A DNA stretch of 64,000 bases from contig NZ_NBYK01000002.1 in the NCBI RefSeq assembly GCF_002197985.1, positions 378,994 to 442,993 of the forward strand. The letters are read 5' to 3'. The notes under the pieces are model-generated. The model saw nothing but the letters and a program-made list of their open reading frames with translations, did not search any database and was not told the origin of the DNA. Source of the stretch: Halopseudomonas aestusnigri. GTDB taxonomy: Bacteria; Pseudomonadota; Gammaproteobacteria; Pseudomonadales; Pseudomonadaceae. Below are positions 45,436 through 54,558 of this stretch, piece after piece; the first letter of the stretch is position 1; each line of letters starts with the position of its first letter. Both the position numbers and the translations under genes were made by a program.

Positions 45436-45884
45436 CCGACGCGGAAAATGATGTGGTCTTCCCAGTCGTCGTCCAGCACGCTGCCCTCAGCCAGCATCTG
45501 ACCGGACTGGGAAATACCGGCAGTGTGAACGGCATTGCGATCACCGCACACCAGATGATGCCAAGGCGGCAGGTCTTCACCTTCGGCTACCAGGCGATAG
45601 CCGCAACTGGGTGGCAACCAGGAAAAATCCTGCGCCTTGCCCGGCGTAAGCTGAATGCAGTCCGGCACGAATTGGCGACGGTTGGGATAATCGCTGCAGC
45701 GGCAGGTCTTGAGGTCGAGCAGCTTGCAGGCAATGCGGGTGTAGTAAATTGCCAGCGGTTCGTCTTCATCTTCCAGCTTCTGCAGGCAGCACAGGCCGCA
45801 GCCATCGCACAGCGATTCCCACTCGTCCTGATCCAGCTGCTCCAGGGTTTTGCGCTTCCAGAACGGCTCAACACGCATCGCCAT
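45432..45884 (-). CDS. YcgN family cysteine-cluster protein
   Basis: Protein of 150 residues of the UPF0260/YcgN family (zinc/iron-chelating CxxCxxCC type). The motif [16 protein letters not shown] is followed by [16 protein letters not shown] and a C-terminal [10 protein letters not shown]. It probably binds a metal or iron-sulfur centre; function unknown. Convergent with mlaA, 4-base overlap. A start at 45878 is possible too. The glutaredoxin-like gene ends 2 bases upstream of its start, so the two minus-strand genes may be one transcript. Confidence 0.9.
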   Translation of the reverse strand: MAMRVEPFWKRKTLEQLDQDEWESLCDGCGLCCLQKLEDEDEPLAIYYTRIACKLLDLKTCRCSDYPNRRQFVPDCIQLTPGKAQDFSWLPPSCGYRLVAEGEDLPPWHHLVCGDRNAVHTAGISQSGQMLAEGSVLDDDWEDHIIFRVG

Positions 45885-45886
45885 CC

Positions 45887-46138
45887 TCAGCCCTCCTCAC
45901 GCAGACTGTCACCCAGCCAGACCATCAGGCTGGCCAGATCGAACGGCCAATCCAGTTCGGCGCCGCTATCCGGGCGCTGCAGCACCGGAATGCGCAGCTG
46001 GTAGCGTGCCATCAGCTCGTTGCTGTCGGCGATATCTACCTGATTGACCTGCACATCCGTCATCAGCGGCGCCAGCTCGGCAAGAGCGGCCTCACACAGG
46101 TGGCACCCCAAGGTGCCGTAAAGATTGAGCTGAATCAT
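45887..46138 (-). CDS. Glutaredoxin-like (DUF836) protein
   Basis: Small thioredoxin-fold protein of 83 residues, starting [19 protein letters not shown]. The redox motif is CHLC, followed by the [21 protein letters not shown] pattern (cis-proline IPVL) of glutaredoxin family NrdH/DUF836 proteins. It probably acts in thiol-disulfide exchange. It lies 2 bases upstream of the YcgN gene and diverges from the dGTPase gene. Confidence 0.85.
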   Translation of the reverse strand: MIQLNLYGTLGCHLCEAALAELAPLMTDVQVNQVDIADSNELMARYQLRIPVLQRPDSGAELDWPFDLASLMVWLGDSLREEG

Positions 46139-46256
46139 TGGCTGCACACAGAAACTGAAAAGCCGGCATTCTACCCTGTTTGCCCTTCTCTGCCGACCAC
46201 GCTTGGCAGCGGTGCAGCCATCCAACATACTCAGGGCATTGCCTATGGAGAGTTCT

Positions 46257-47585
46257 ATGGATTGGGAAACACTACTGTGCCGCGAGCGGCTGGGTAAAAC
46301 CTTCACCAGCGATGAGGAATTGGGCCGCACCCCCTTCCACAAGGACCACGACCGCGTCATCTTCTCCGGGGCTTTCCGCCGGCTCGGCAAGAAAACCCAG
46401 GTTCATCCGGTCTCCAGCAACGATCATATCCATACCCGCCTGACCCATAGCCTTGAAGTTGGCTGTGTGGGCAGATCGCTCGGCATGCGGGTCGGCGAGA
46501 TGCTGCGCGGGCAGTTGCCGGAATGGTGCCAGCCTGCAGATCTGGGTGTCATCGTGCAGGCCGCGTGTCTGGCCCACGACATTGGCAACCCGCCCTATGG
46601 CCATTCCGGCGAAGACGCCATACGTCACTGGTTCAGGCAGGCTGCCGACCAAGGTCTGCTCGATGCCTTGAGTGATGCCGAGCGCAATGACTTCCTGCAC
46701 TTCGAAGGCAACGCCCAGGGATTCAGGGTACTGACCCAGATCGAATACCACCAGGCCGAAGGCGGCATGCGCCTGACCTACGCAACCCTGGGCGCTTATC
46801 TCAAGTATCCCTGGACGGCGCGGCATGCCGATACCCTTGGCTACAAGAAAAACAAGTTCGGCTGTTATCAGGCCGAATACCCGCTGCTCAAGCAGATTGC
46901 CGAAAAGCTCGGGCTACCCGCCCAGGGAGATCAGCGCTTCAGTCGCCACCCCCTGGTGTATCTGGTCGAGGCCGCTGACGATATCTGCTATGGCCTGATT
47001 GACCTGGAAGACGGGCTGGAAATGGATTTGCTTGCCTACGCTGAAGTTGAGCAAGTTCTGCTCGATCTGGTCGGTGACGACCTGCCGGAAACCTACCGTT
47101 TGCTAGGCCCCCAGGACTCCCAGCGCCGCCGGCTGGCCATACTGCGCGGCAAGGCGATAGAACACCTGGTCAACGCTGCTGCGGAGGCCTTCATTGAGCA
47201 GCAACCAGCGCTGTTGGCGGGCGAGCTGGAGGGCGATCTGGTCGAGCACATGCATGGCGCAGCGCGGCGCTGCGTACTCGACGCCAAGCAGATGGCACGC
47301 AAGCGCATCTTCCAGGACAAACGCAAGACGCTGCACGAAATCGGCGCCTACAGCACACTGGAGACACTGCTGGATGCATTCTGTGGCGCAGTCAACGAGC
47401 TGCACGCCGGCCAGAACCTCAGCTTCAAGCACCAGCGCATTCTCGATCTGCTGGGCCACACCATACCGCAGGCGGACTGGCCGCCCTATCGCAGCTATCT
47501 TCGGGTAGTGGATTTTATTGCCGGGATGACCGATCTGTATGCAGCCGATATGGCAGCCCAGATTCGCGGTATCAGCCGGACTTGA
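46257..47585 (+). CDS. dgt: Deoxyguanosinetriphosphate triphosphohydrolase-like protein
   Basis: HD-domain triphosphohydrolase of 442 residues that splits dNTPs into nucleosides and triphosphate. The metal-binding HD residues are visible in [11 protein letters not shown] and in [34 protein letters not shown] is also typical. GGAG lies 6 bases before the ATG at 46257. The last 14 bases overlap the convergent gene at 47572. Whether it prefers dGTP cannot be told from sequence alone. Confidence 0.91.
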   Translation: MDWETLLCRERLGKTFTSDEELGRTPFHKDHDRVIFSGAFRRLGKKTQVHPVSSNDHIHTRLTHSLEVGCVGRSLGMRVGEMLRGQLPEWCQPADLGVIVQAACLAHDIGNPPYGHSGEDAIRHWFRQAADQGLLDALSDAERNDFLHFEGNAQGFRVLTQIEYHQAEGGMRLTYATLGAYLKYPWTARHADTLGYKKNKFGCYQAEYPLLKQIAEKLGLPAQGDQRFSRHPLVYLVEAADDICYGLIDLEDGLEMDLLAYAEVEQVLLDLVGDDLPETYRLLGPQDSQRRRLAILRGKAIEHLVNAAAEAFIEQQPALLAGELEGDLVEHMHGAARRCVLDAKQMARKRIFQDKRKTLHEIGAYSTLETLLDAFCGAVNELHAGQNLSFKHQRILDLLGHTIPQADWPPYRSYLRVVDFIAGMTDLYAADMAAQIRGISRT

Positions 47586-48426
47586 GCGCTCGCCTTTCAA
47601 GTCGGGCGAGTAGCATGTCTACCAGTAATAACTGCGCGCTCAGGGCCTGCGTGGCCGTCTGAAAGTACCCGGCTGAGTCAATTCCCGGCTCAGGGCTGTC
47701 AAGCAGAGCGCTGATGCGTTCGAGCAGTACATCGAGCGCATCCTCCGCCGCCCTGACCGGATGGTCGACCAATGAGCGCAGCTCCGGATCCGAGGACAAC
47801 CGTGCCAGCACGGCATAGCACTGTTCACGAAGCTGCGCCGCCAGCGCCGCCAGCTTCGCCCGCGCGCCCGCCTGATTCTGGCGATTGGCCGCAATCCCGG
47901 TACCTATCGCCCGGGATTGACCAACGATCTCGGTGTTACGCAATAACTCCAGCCACAGGCCCTCGGCCTGCGGCGCAAGCCGGCCGAGGCATACCAGATC
48001 ATGGCGTTCAGCCAATCCCTGCACCGTTGCCAGCAGATTACGTATCATCTCGTTGTGGATGAGAAGCATCGACTCCGGATCCTGTTCCTCCCTGCCCTCC
48101 TCGAGCTGAGTCCAGCACGCCAGTGCATCGTGCCAGCTGCCGTGCCAGTGGAGGGAGGGCTGATAGAGTTGACAGGTTTCAAGCAACTGATTGACCTGCT
48201 GGTGGACCGACCAGCGCCGTGCTTCAAGGCTCCGCTCACCGGACATGACCCCGTAGCTGAGTCCCCGGTGACGTTGCACCTGCTCGACAAGCTGGCGCAG
48301 CACACGAATCTGGGCAAGAACCGAGAGCAGGGCCCTGCGCTCACGGCGACGCCTGCAGTGGACGCTGACGCTCCATCCGACCAGCACTAGCACCACTATC
48401 GCTGCAAGCACCGCCCCCATTATCAC
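47572..48426 (-). CDS. Membrane-anchored NIT-domain-like protein
   Basis: Protein of 284 residues with a single N-terminal membrane helix (about 4-22) followed by a basic stretch (HCRRRRERR) and an all-helical soluble part. The phrases [14 protein letters not shown] and [14 protein letters not shown] resemble the nitrate/nitrite-sensing NIT domain (PF08376), which is found in signalling receptors, but no output domain is attached. The role is unknown. It is convergent with the dGTPase gene. Confidence 0.7.
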   Translation of the reverse strand: MIMGAVLAAIVVLVLVGWSVSVHCRRRRERRALLSVLAQIRVLRQLVEQVQRHRGLSYGVMSGERSLEARRWSVHQQVNQLLETCQLYQPSLHWHGSWHDALACWTQLEEGREEQDPESMLLIHNEMIRNLLATVQGLAERHDLVCLGRLAPQAEGLWLELLRNTEIVGQSRAIGTGIAANRQNQAGARAKLAALAAQLREQCYAVLARLSSDPELRSLVDHPVRAAEDALDVLLERISALLDSPEPGIDSAGYFQTATQALSAQLLLVDMLLARLERRALKSG

Positions 48427-48457
48427 TCCTCCCCGAAAGCCAGGTCAGCTTCCGAGT

Positions 48458-48844
48458 TCATGCCAAGGCAGACAGAAGTTCAATTCGGTAACCATCCGGG
48501 TCTTCAACGAAGGCCAGTACCCGAGTACCGTGTTTCATCGGCCCCGCCTCGCGCACGATCTTGCCTCCGGCCTGCCGAATCTGTTCGCAGGCAAGATAGA
48601 CATCATGAACTTCAATCGCGATGTGCCCGTATCCCGATCCGAGATCGTAGGAAGAGGTGTCCCAGTTCCAGGTCAGTTCCAGCACCGCGTGGTCCGCCTC
48701 GTTTCCGTAGCCGACAAATACGTTGGTAAAGCGTCCTTCTGGATAGTCCTTGCGCCTTAACAGGGTCATACCCAGCACCTCGGTGTAGAAGGCCACGGAC
48801 TTTTCAAGATCCCCGACCCGGAGCATGGTGTGCAGAATTCGCAT
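48458..48844 (-). CDS. gloA: Lactoylglutathione lyase (glyoxalase I)
   Basis: Converts the methylglyoxal-glutathione hemithioacetal into lactoylglutathione. Of 128 residues, the four metal ligands sit at His5, Glu56, His74 and Glu122, identical in number to the E. coli nickel enzyme, so this is the short metal-activated GloA type. It lies downstream of argG on the same strand but is separated from it by the terminator at 48917-48948. In P. aeruginosa gloA1 is also next to argG. Confidence 0.96.
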   Translation of the reverse strand: MRILHTMLRVGDLEKSVAFYTEVLGMTLLRRKDYPEGRFTNVFVGYGNEADHAVLELTWNWDTSSYDLGSGYGHIAIEVHDVYLACEQIRQAGGKIVREAGPMKHGTRVLAFVEDPDGYRIELLSALA

Positions 48845-48907
48845 GATCGCTACCCTTGCGTGTCGATGCAGCCAAAGCTACCGGTTTACCACCACTGCTA
48901 GCAACAT

Positions 48908-48948
48908 ATAAACGAAAACGCCCGGCGAAATTGCTTTCGCCGGGCGTT
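48908..48948 (-). terminator. Terminator of argG
   Basis: On the minus strand, AACGCCCGGCGAAA and its exact complement form a 14-bp stem (48917-48930 with 48935-48948) and a 4-base loop, followed by TTTTCGTTT. It ends 22 bases after the argG stop. Confidence 0.9.
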
Positions 48949-48970
48949 ATGCCGTCACAATGAATGCTGA

Positions 48971-50188
48971 TCAGATCAGCTTGCGACCTTTACCGGCTGC
49001 GATGCGCATGCGCAACGCGTTCAGTTTGATGAAGCCGGCAGCGTCGGCCTGGTCGTAAGCACCGGCGTCGTCCTCAAATGTAGCGATGTTGGCGTCGAAC
49101 AGAGAGTCATCAGACTTGCGACCAACAACCATGATGTTGCCCTTGTACAGTTTCAGGCGAACCACACCGTTTACGTTCAACTGGGACGCATCGATCATCT
49201 GTTGCAGCATCACACGCTCGGGGCTCCACCAGAAACCGTTGTAGATCAGCTCGGCATACTTCGGCATCAGGCTGTCTTTCAGGTGCGCAACTTCACGGTC
49301 CAGAGTGATGGACTCGATAGCGCGGTGGCCCTTCAGCATGATGGTGCCGCCGGGGGTCTCGTAGCAGCCACGGGACTTCATGCCGACAAAGCGGTTCTCA
49401 ACGATATCCAGGCGACCAATACCATTGGCACCACCAACCTTGTTCAGGTAGGTCAGGACCTCAGCCGGGGTCATGTCCTTGCCATCGATCGCTACGATGT
49501 CGCCCTTGCGGTAGGTCAGTTCGATGTAGGTGGCCTGGTCCGGTGCGTTCTCCGGAGAAACAGTCCAACGCCACATGTCTTCCTCGTGCTCGGTCCAGGT
49601 ATCTTCCAGCACGCCACCTTCATAGGAGATGTGCAGCAGGTTGGCATCCATCGAGTAGGGAGACTTCTTCTTGCCATGGCGCTCGATCGGAATGCCGTGC
49701 TTCTCGGCATAATCCATCAATTTTTCGCGGGACAGCAGATCCCATTCGCGCCAGGGAGCAATCACTTTAACGCCAGGCTTGAGCGCGTAGGCACCCAGCT
49801 CGAAACGAACCTGGTCGTTGCCTTTGCCGGTAGCGCCGTGGGAGATGGCGTCACCACCGGTTTCGTTGGCAATTTCGATAAGCCGCTTGGCAATCAGCGG
49901 ACGGGCGATAGAGGTACCCAGCAGGTACTCGCCTTCATAGACGGTGTTGGCACGGAACATCGGGAACACGAAGTCGCGGACAAACTCTTCACGCAGGTCG
50001 TCGATGTAGATTTCCTTTACGCCCATAGCCTGAGCCTTGGCACGTGCAGGTTCCACTTCCTCACCCTGACCGAGGTCGGCGGTGAAGGTGACCACTTCGC
50101 AGTTGTAGGTTTCCTGCAGCCACTTGAGGATGACCGAGGTATCCAGACCGCCGGAATAGGCCAGGACGACTTTGTTGACTTCTGCCAT
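48971..50188 (-). CDS. argG: Argininosuccinate synthase
   Basis: Joins citrulline and aspartate with ATP hydrolysis in arginine synthesis; 405 residues, the standard length. The ATP-binding P-loop-like motif is AYSGGLDTS near the N-terminus, and [14 protein letters not shown] is the second signature. The start at 50188 ([13 protein letters not shown]) has AGGGAG 8 bases upstream; the in-frame extension to 50221 has no family support. It is monocistronic with its own terminator. I saw no clear ArgR box upstream. Confidence 0.97.
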   Translation of the reverse strand: MAEVNKVVLAYSGGLDTSVILKWLQETYNCEVVTFTADLGQGEEVEPARAKAQAMGVKEIYIDDLREEFVRDFVFPMFRANTVYEGEYLLGTSIARPLIAKRLIEIANETGGDAISHGATGKGNDQVRFELGAYALKPGVKVIAPWREWDLLSREKLMDYAEKHGIPIERHGKKKSPYSMDANLLHISYEGGVLEDTWTEHEEDMWRWTVSPENAPDQATYIELTYRKGDIVAIDGKDMTPAEVLTYLNKVGGANGIGRLDIVENRFVGMKSRGCYETPGGTIMLKGHRAIESITLDREVAHLKDSLMPKYAELIYNGFWWSPERVMLQQMIDASQLNVNGVVRLKLYKGNIMVVGRKSDDSLFDANIATFEDDAGAYDQADAAGFIKLNALRMRIAAGKGRKLI

Positions 50189-50340
50189 TACATGCTCCCT
50201 TAAGCAAGACTGAACCGCCACCCCATAGGGAATGGACGAAAGCGCCTATTCTAGCGCCAGAGCAGCAGGATTCACAGGGGAGAGGCCTTCGACTTTCGGG
50301 TCTTGTGCCGATTGAGCAAAGCAGATCCAAGGGTTGCGCG

Positions 50341-51189
50341 TCAGTCGTGCTGCAGCCGCACCATTACCCGGCGATTGGCTGCACGACCTTCGGCGGTGCG
50401 ATTGCTGGCGACCGGATAGCTGTCGCCATGAAAACGCATTGTAAACAGGTTTTCGTCAACGCCCTGCTCGGTCAGGTAGTCCCGCACGGCAAGCGCGCGC
50501 TGGCGTGACAGCTCCCGGTTGTCCAGGCGGTTGCCCTGGTTATCCGAGTGGCCGTCGAGAATGATACCACTGAGGTTCTCGTCGGCATTTATGTACTGCA
50601 GGATGGCGTCGAGCCTGGTTTTGGCGTCGGCGCTCAGATTGCTGCCTCCGGCACCAAAACTGATGATGCTCTGGGCTGCCTGCGACGCACTGATCGGCAG
50701 CAGACCGCTGATGCATTGTTGAAATTCAAGCCGCGCCTTTTGATAGCCCACACTGGAAACCACCACCCTGACTGGATCGCCCCCTACCTGGCTGCCACGC
50801 ATGATGGTTGGCTGCAGGCCCGAGGCCAGTCCGGCGAGCATGCGGCCAGCCTGCTCATAGGGCGCCATCATGGTATAGGTACCCGCGCCTACCACAATTT
50901 GCCCGACCGGCTGGGCGGCCGTTCCCGGACGCCAGGGGGGCGGATCGTTGAATACCTGGGCCGGGCCGGGGCGCATCGGGTTATCCCAGGCTTTCAATTC
51001 GAATTGCGGATGCTCTCCGGCACGCCGCACAAAGCTCGCCTCACCGTATCCTGCGACTGACTGAGTCAATCGGCAGGCAAACTGATCCCCTTCGACCTGC
51101 CATTGCACGTCTTCCATGCGGGTCTGAAAGGTCATTGCCTCGGCAGAAAACGTTAGCGCTGCCAGAACGACCAGAGGGATTCGTGTCAC
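50341..51189 (-). CDS. motY: Flagellar stator-ring protein MotY
   Basis: OmpA-family protein of 282 residues. The GTG start at 51189 has GGAG 7 bases upstream and begins a signal peptide (VTRIPLVVLAALTFSAEA). The N-terminal MotY-specific domain starts MTFQTRMEDVQWQVEGDQFACRLTQ. The C-terminal peptidoglycan-binding domain has IILDGHSDNQGNRLDNRELSRQRA and ends NRRVMVRLQHD. It anchors the stator around the polar flagellar motor. The argG-motY-pyrC-rnt order is that of P. aeruginosa PA3525-PA3528. A longer frame to 51369 ignores the signal peptide. Confidence 0.94.
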   Translation of the reverse strand: MTRIPLVVLAALTFSAEAMTFQTRMEDVQWQVEGDQFACRLTQSVAGYGEASFVRRAGEHPQFELKAWDNPMRPGPAQVFNDPPPWRPGTAAQPVGQIVVGAGTYTMMAPYEQAGRMLAGLASGLQPTIMRGSQVGGDPVRVVVSSVGYQKARLEFQQCISGLLPISASQAAQSIISFGAGGSNLSADAKTRLDAILQYINADENLSGIILDGHSDNQGNRLDNRELSRQRALAVRDYLTEQGVDENLFTMRFHGDSYPVASNRTAEGRAANRRVMVRLQHD

Positions 51190-51443
51190 ACGGTTCTCCG
51201 ATTGCCGCCCCCTGAAAACCGGGGCGCCTGCTTCTATTGCCTGTGTCATCGGCGCGTGCGGGAAAAACTTTATCCTGCAAATCAAAAAAATGCCGGGCGT
51301 CACCGCAATCGGGATTCTGGCCTGGACGGCGTACCCATAGTGGCTGATCTGCCGGCTAACGTTGTGCACAGGCGCCCTCGGAGTGTCAAAGCCGGGTTGA
51401 TTGGGTTAGCATTGCGCCATTGATCTGGACTGGAACCCCACGC

Positions 51444-52478
51444 ATGACCGACCGCCTGACGCTTATTCGCCCGGACGACTGGCATATTCACCTGCGCGAT
51501 GGCGCAGTACTGCAGCACACCGTACCTGACGCAGCTCGCGCCTTCGGCCGCGCCATTATCATGCCGAACCTGGTACCCCCGGTACGTGACGCTGAGGAAG
51601 CCGCTGGTTACCGCGAACGCATTTTGGCTGCACGCCCGGCCGGTTCCGGTTTTGAACCGCTAATGGTCTTGTACCTGACCGACAAAACCTCTCCGGAGAT
51701 TGTGCGTCAGGCGCACGCCAGTGGCCTGGTGGTTGCCGCCAAGCTGTATCCGGCCGGTGCTACCACGAACTCGCAGTCTGGCGTTACCGCGCTGGAGAAC
51801 ATCTATCCGGCGCTGGAAGCAATGGCCGAGGTCGGCATGCTGCTGCTGGTACATGGTGAGGTCACCCATGCCGAGGTCGACATTTTTGACCGTGAGAAAG
51901 CCTTTATCGACCAGCAGCTTGTCAAACTGGTGGACCGCTTCCCGGCCCTGCGTGTGGTGTTCGAGCACATTACCACCGCTGATGCGGTGAGCTTTGTCAA
52001 TCAGGCTCCAGCCAACGTTGGCGCAACCATTACTGCGCACCACCTGCTGTTTAACCGCAACCACATGCTGGTTGGCGGCATCCGTCCGCACCTGTTCTGC
52101 CTGCCGGTACTCAAGCGTCAGACTCACCAGCAGGCGCTGTGTGATGCAGTCGTATCCGGCTGCAGCAAATTCTTCCTCGGCACAGATTCGGCTCCCCATG
52201 CCCGCCATGCCAAGGAAGCCGCCTGTGGCTGTGCCGGATGCTATACCGCTCACGCGGCCATTGAGCTGTATGCAGAAGCCTTCGATGAACTCGGTGCCCT
52301 GGAGAAACTGGAAGGTTTTGCCAGCCTCCACGGCCCCGATTTTTACGGTCTGCCACGCAACACCGACACCATCACCCTGGAACGCGACAGCTGGACCGTG
52401 GCCGATCAGTTGCCCTTCGGCGATCAATGCATTGTTCCACTGCGTGCCGGCGAACAGATTCGCTGGCGCCTGGTCTGA
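51444..52478 (+). CDS. pyrC: Dihydroorotase (class II, PyrC)
   Basis: Zinc amidohydrolase of pyrimidine synthesis, 344 residues (E. coli 348). Metal ligands are visible as His14 and His16 in WHIHLRDG, the carbamylated Lys in [10 protein letters not shown], and further His in HGEV, FEHITT and ITAHH. The final Asp is in [14 protein letters not shown]. The ATG at 51444 starts [13 protein letters not shown], as in the family. rnt follows 31 bases later and is probably cotranscribed. Divergent from motY. Confidence 0.97.
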   Translation: MTDRLTLIRPDDWHIHLRDGAVLQHTVPDAARAFGRAIIMPNLVPPVRDAEEAAGYRERILAARPAGSGFEPLMVLYLTDKTSPEIVRQAHASGLVVAAKLYPAGATTNSQSGVTALENIYPALEAMAEVGMLLLVHGEVTHAEVDIFDREKAFIDQQLVKLVDRFPALRVVFEHITTADAVSFVNQAPANVGATITAHHLLFNRNHMLVGGIRPHLFCLPVLKRQTHQQALCDAVVSGCSKFFLGTDSAPHARHAKEAACGCAGCYTAHAAIELYAEAFDELGALEKLEGFASLHGPDFYGLPRNTDTITLERDSWTVADQLPFGDQCIVPLRAGEQIRWRLV

Positions 52479-52509
52479 CCTTCCACATCGACACAGCAAA
52501 GGATATTTC

Positions 52510-53184
52510 GTGAGCGAGTTCGACTTCGAAGGCGAAGAACAGGACGTCTTGCCAAGCGGCAAGGCCAAATCCCCTCTGGCCTATCGTTTCCGGGGCTTTC
52601 TCCCGGTGGTCATTGATGTTGAAACCGGCGGTTTCAATGCAGCGACCGATGCGCTTCTGGAAATCGCAGCCACCACCATCAACATGGATGAAGAAGGGAT
52701 GGTCTACCCGGACCACACGACCTTCTTTCGTGTCGAGCCCTTCGAGGGTGCCAACATTGAACAGGCGGCACTGGAGTTTACCGGCATCAAGCTGGACCAC
52801 CCGCTGCGCCAGGCAGTAAGCGAAGAGCATGCACTGACCGAGATCTTCAAGCACATCCGAAAGGCCGTTAAATCTGCCGGCTGCAAGCGGGCCGTTCTGG
52901 TTGGCCACAACGCTTTTTTCGATCTGGGCTTTCTTAACGCGGCGGTCGAGCGCACACAGATCAAGCGTAATCCGTTTCATCCGTTCTCCTGTTTCGATAC
53001 TGCGACGCTGGGCGGCCTGGCTTACGGTCAGACAGTGCTGGCGAAAGCCTGCAGCGCTGCCGGTATCGACTTCGACGGCCGCGAGGCCCACTCGGCGCGA
53101 TATGACACGGAGAAGACAGCAGACCTGTTTTGCACCATTGTCAATCGCTGGCGCGAGATGGGCGGCTGGCCACCCGTAGAGTAA
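52510..53184 (+). CDS. rnt: Ribonuclease T
   Basis: DEDDh exoribonuclease of 224 residues that trims 3' ends of tRNA and 23S/5S rRNA. The catalytic residues are in [10 protein letters not shown] (Asp, Glu), HNAFFDLGF (Asp) and [14 protein letters not shown] (His, Asp). The GTG start at 52510 has AAAGGA 6-7 bases upstream. A reading that continues upstream lies in the wrong frame of pyrC. A terminator follows 9 bases after the stop. Confidence 0.96.
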   Translation: MSEFDFEGEEQDVLPSGKAKSPLAYRFRGFLPVVIDVETGGFNAATDALLEIAATTINMDEEGMVYPDHTTFFRVEPFEGANIEQAALEFTGIKLDHPLRQAVSEEHALTEIFKHIRKAVKSAGCKRAVLVGHNAFFDLGFLNAAVERTQIKRNPFHPFSCFDTATLGGLAYGQTVLAKACSAAGIDFDGREAHSARYDTEKTADLFCTIVNRWREMGGWPPVE

Positions 53185-53193
53185 TCCGCACGT

Positions 53194-53218
53194 AAAACCC
53201 GGCTTCAGGCCGGGTTTT
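53194..53218 (+). terminator. Terminator of pyrC-rnt
   Basis: AAAACCCGGC (53194-53203) and GCCGGGTTTT (53209-53218) form a 10-bp stem with a 5-base loop; TTTTCGTTT follows. Confidence 0.92.
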
Positions 53219-53397
53219 CGTTTCCCCATCAGGGTTGCCCGACCGCGGCGCTGCGGTTAAGGTCCTAATGGATTTCAAATCATCCACTACACTGAACAGG
53301 TGAATGTGTTCGGCCCTGTTACAGGATCGGGCCTTGCACGCTGGCGGGCTGCTGTCTTGCAGTCGCCACAGACAATCAGAAAAAGGAGCTACATCAC

Positions 53398-54369
53398 ATG
53401 ATGCGCAAATCCCTTGCCCTGCTGTTCTCAGCCACAATCGGATACGCTTCACTGGGTGCAACAACCGCGGCAGCCGAAACCTTTGTCACCATCGGTACCG
53501 GTGGTCAGACCGGTGTTTATTACGTCGTCGGTCAATCGGTCTGCCGCCTGCTCAACCGCAATTCAGCCGAACACGGCATTCGTTGCAACGCTCCCTCCAG
53601 CGGTGGTTCGGTTGCCAACGTCAACGCTATCCGTGGCGGTGAGATGAACATGGGCGTGGTGCAATCGGACATTCAGTACAAATCCTATGAAGGCATTCAG
53701 AGCTTTGAATCCGAAGGCCCCTTCAGTGACATGCGTGCCCTGTTCGCCCTGCATGGTGAGCCGCTCACTATCGTAGCCCGTAACGACGCCAACATCACCG
53801 GCGTTAAGGACCTCAAGGGCAAGCGCGTCAACATCGGCAATCCGGGCTCAGGTCAGCGCGATACCATGGACGTTGTTATGCAGGCGCTGGGCTGGACAGT
53901 TGACGACTTTGCCCTGGCCTCTGCGCTTGATGCAGCCGAGCAGGCCGCTGCGCTGGGTGACAACAACATCGACGCCATGGTGTATGTCGTCGGTCATCCG
54001 AACGGCTCCATTCAGGAGGCCACCACCACTGTCGACGCCAACCTGGTATCGGTATCCGGGCCGGAAATCGATCAGTTGATCAGCGAGCGCCCCTACTACG
54101 CCAAGGCGATCATTCCGGGCGGCCTGTATCGTGGCAATGACGCCGACACCGAGACCTTCGGCGTGCGTGCAACGCTGGTAGCCTCCACAGCTACCGATGA
54201 CGAGACTGTCTACCAGACAGTGAAGGCGGTATTCGAGAACTTCGACCGCTTCAAGCGCCTGCACCCGGCCTTTGCCACCCTGAAGGAAGAGGAAATGATC
54301 AAGGACGGCCTCTCGGCACCGCTGCACGAAGGCGCCATCCGCTACTACAAGGAACGCGGCTGGATGTAA
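53398..54369 (+). CDS. TAXI family TRAP transporter substrate-binding protein
   Basis: Periplasmic binding protein of 323 residues with a signal peptide (cleavage near TAAAETF). The family motif FVTIGTGGQTGVYYVVGQSVCRLLNRN and NVNAIRGGEMNMGVVQSDIQY are typical of TAXI proteins, which bind glutamate- or dicarboxylate-like solutes. AAAGGAG precedes the two adjacent ATG codons (53398, 53401). It forms one locus with the fused permease at 54559 and a Usp gene; the hairpin between may raise its expression relative to the permease. Confidence 0.93.
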   Translation: MMRKSLALLFSATIGYASLGATTAAAETFVTIGTGGQTGVYYVVGQSVCRLLNRNSAEHGIRCNAPSSGGSVANVNAIRGGEMNMGVVQSDIQYKSYEGIQSFESEGPFSDMRALFALHGEPLTIVARNDANITGVKDLKGKRVNIGNPGSGQRDTMDVVMQALGWTVDDFALASALDAAEQAAALGDNNIDAMVYVVGHPNGSIQEATTTVDANLVSVSGPEIDQLISERPYYAKAIIPGGLYRGNDADTETFGVRATLVASTATDDETVYQTVKAVFENFDRFKRLHPAFATLKEEEMIKDGLSAPLHEGAIRYYKERGWM

Positions 54370-54376
54370 CACCAAA

Positions 54377-54400
54377 CGGGCCATCCTCAGGGGTGGCCCG
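54377..54400 (+). terminator. Intercistronic hairpin, partial terminator
   Basis: CGGGCCATCC (54377-54386) pairs with GGGTGGCCCG (54391-54400), ten pairs including one G-U, around a TCAG loop; a short T-run follows (GCTGTTTTC). It sits between binding protein and permease, as partial terminators often do in transporter operons. Confidence 0.68.
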
Positions 54401-54558
54401 GCTGTTTTCGGTTACCCGATTTACCTTGCTGCCGCCATTTCGGCAGCCCCGGACGCGGGTCCACAAGATCTCGTTCCTATCGCGGCGCCCACAGGCATGC
54501 TGCACCAGCAGAACAACTGCCGCACCATAATCAAAATGCACAGGAGAAGCGCGCAGCC

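Noticed and set aside
53330..53365. Possible sigma-54 promoter upstream of the TAXI binding protein
   Set aside because: A GG-N10-GC spacing can be found, but the -24 element does not resemble TGGCAC.
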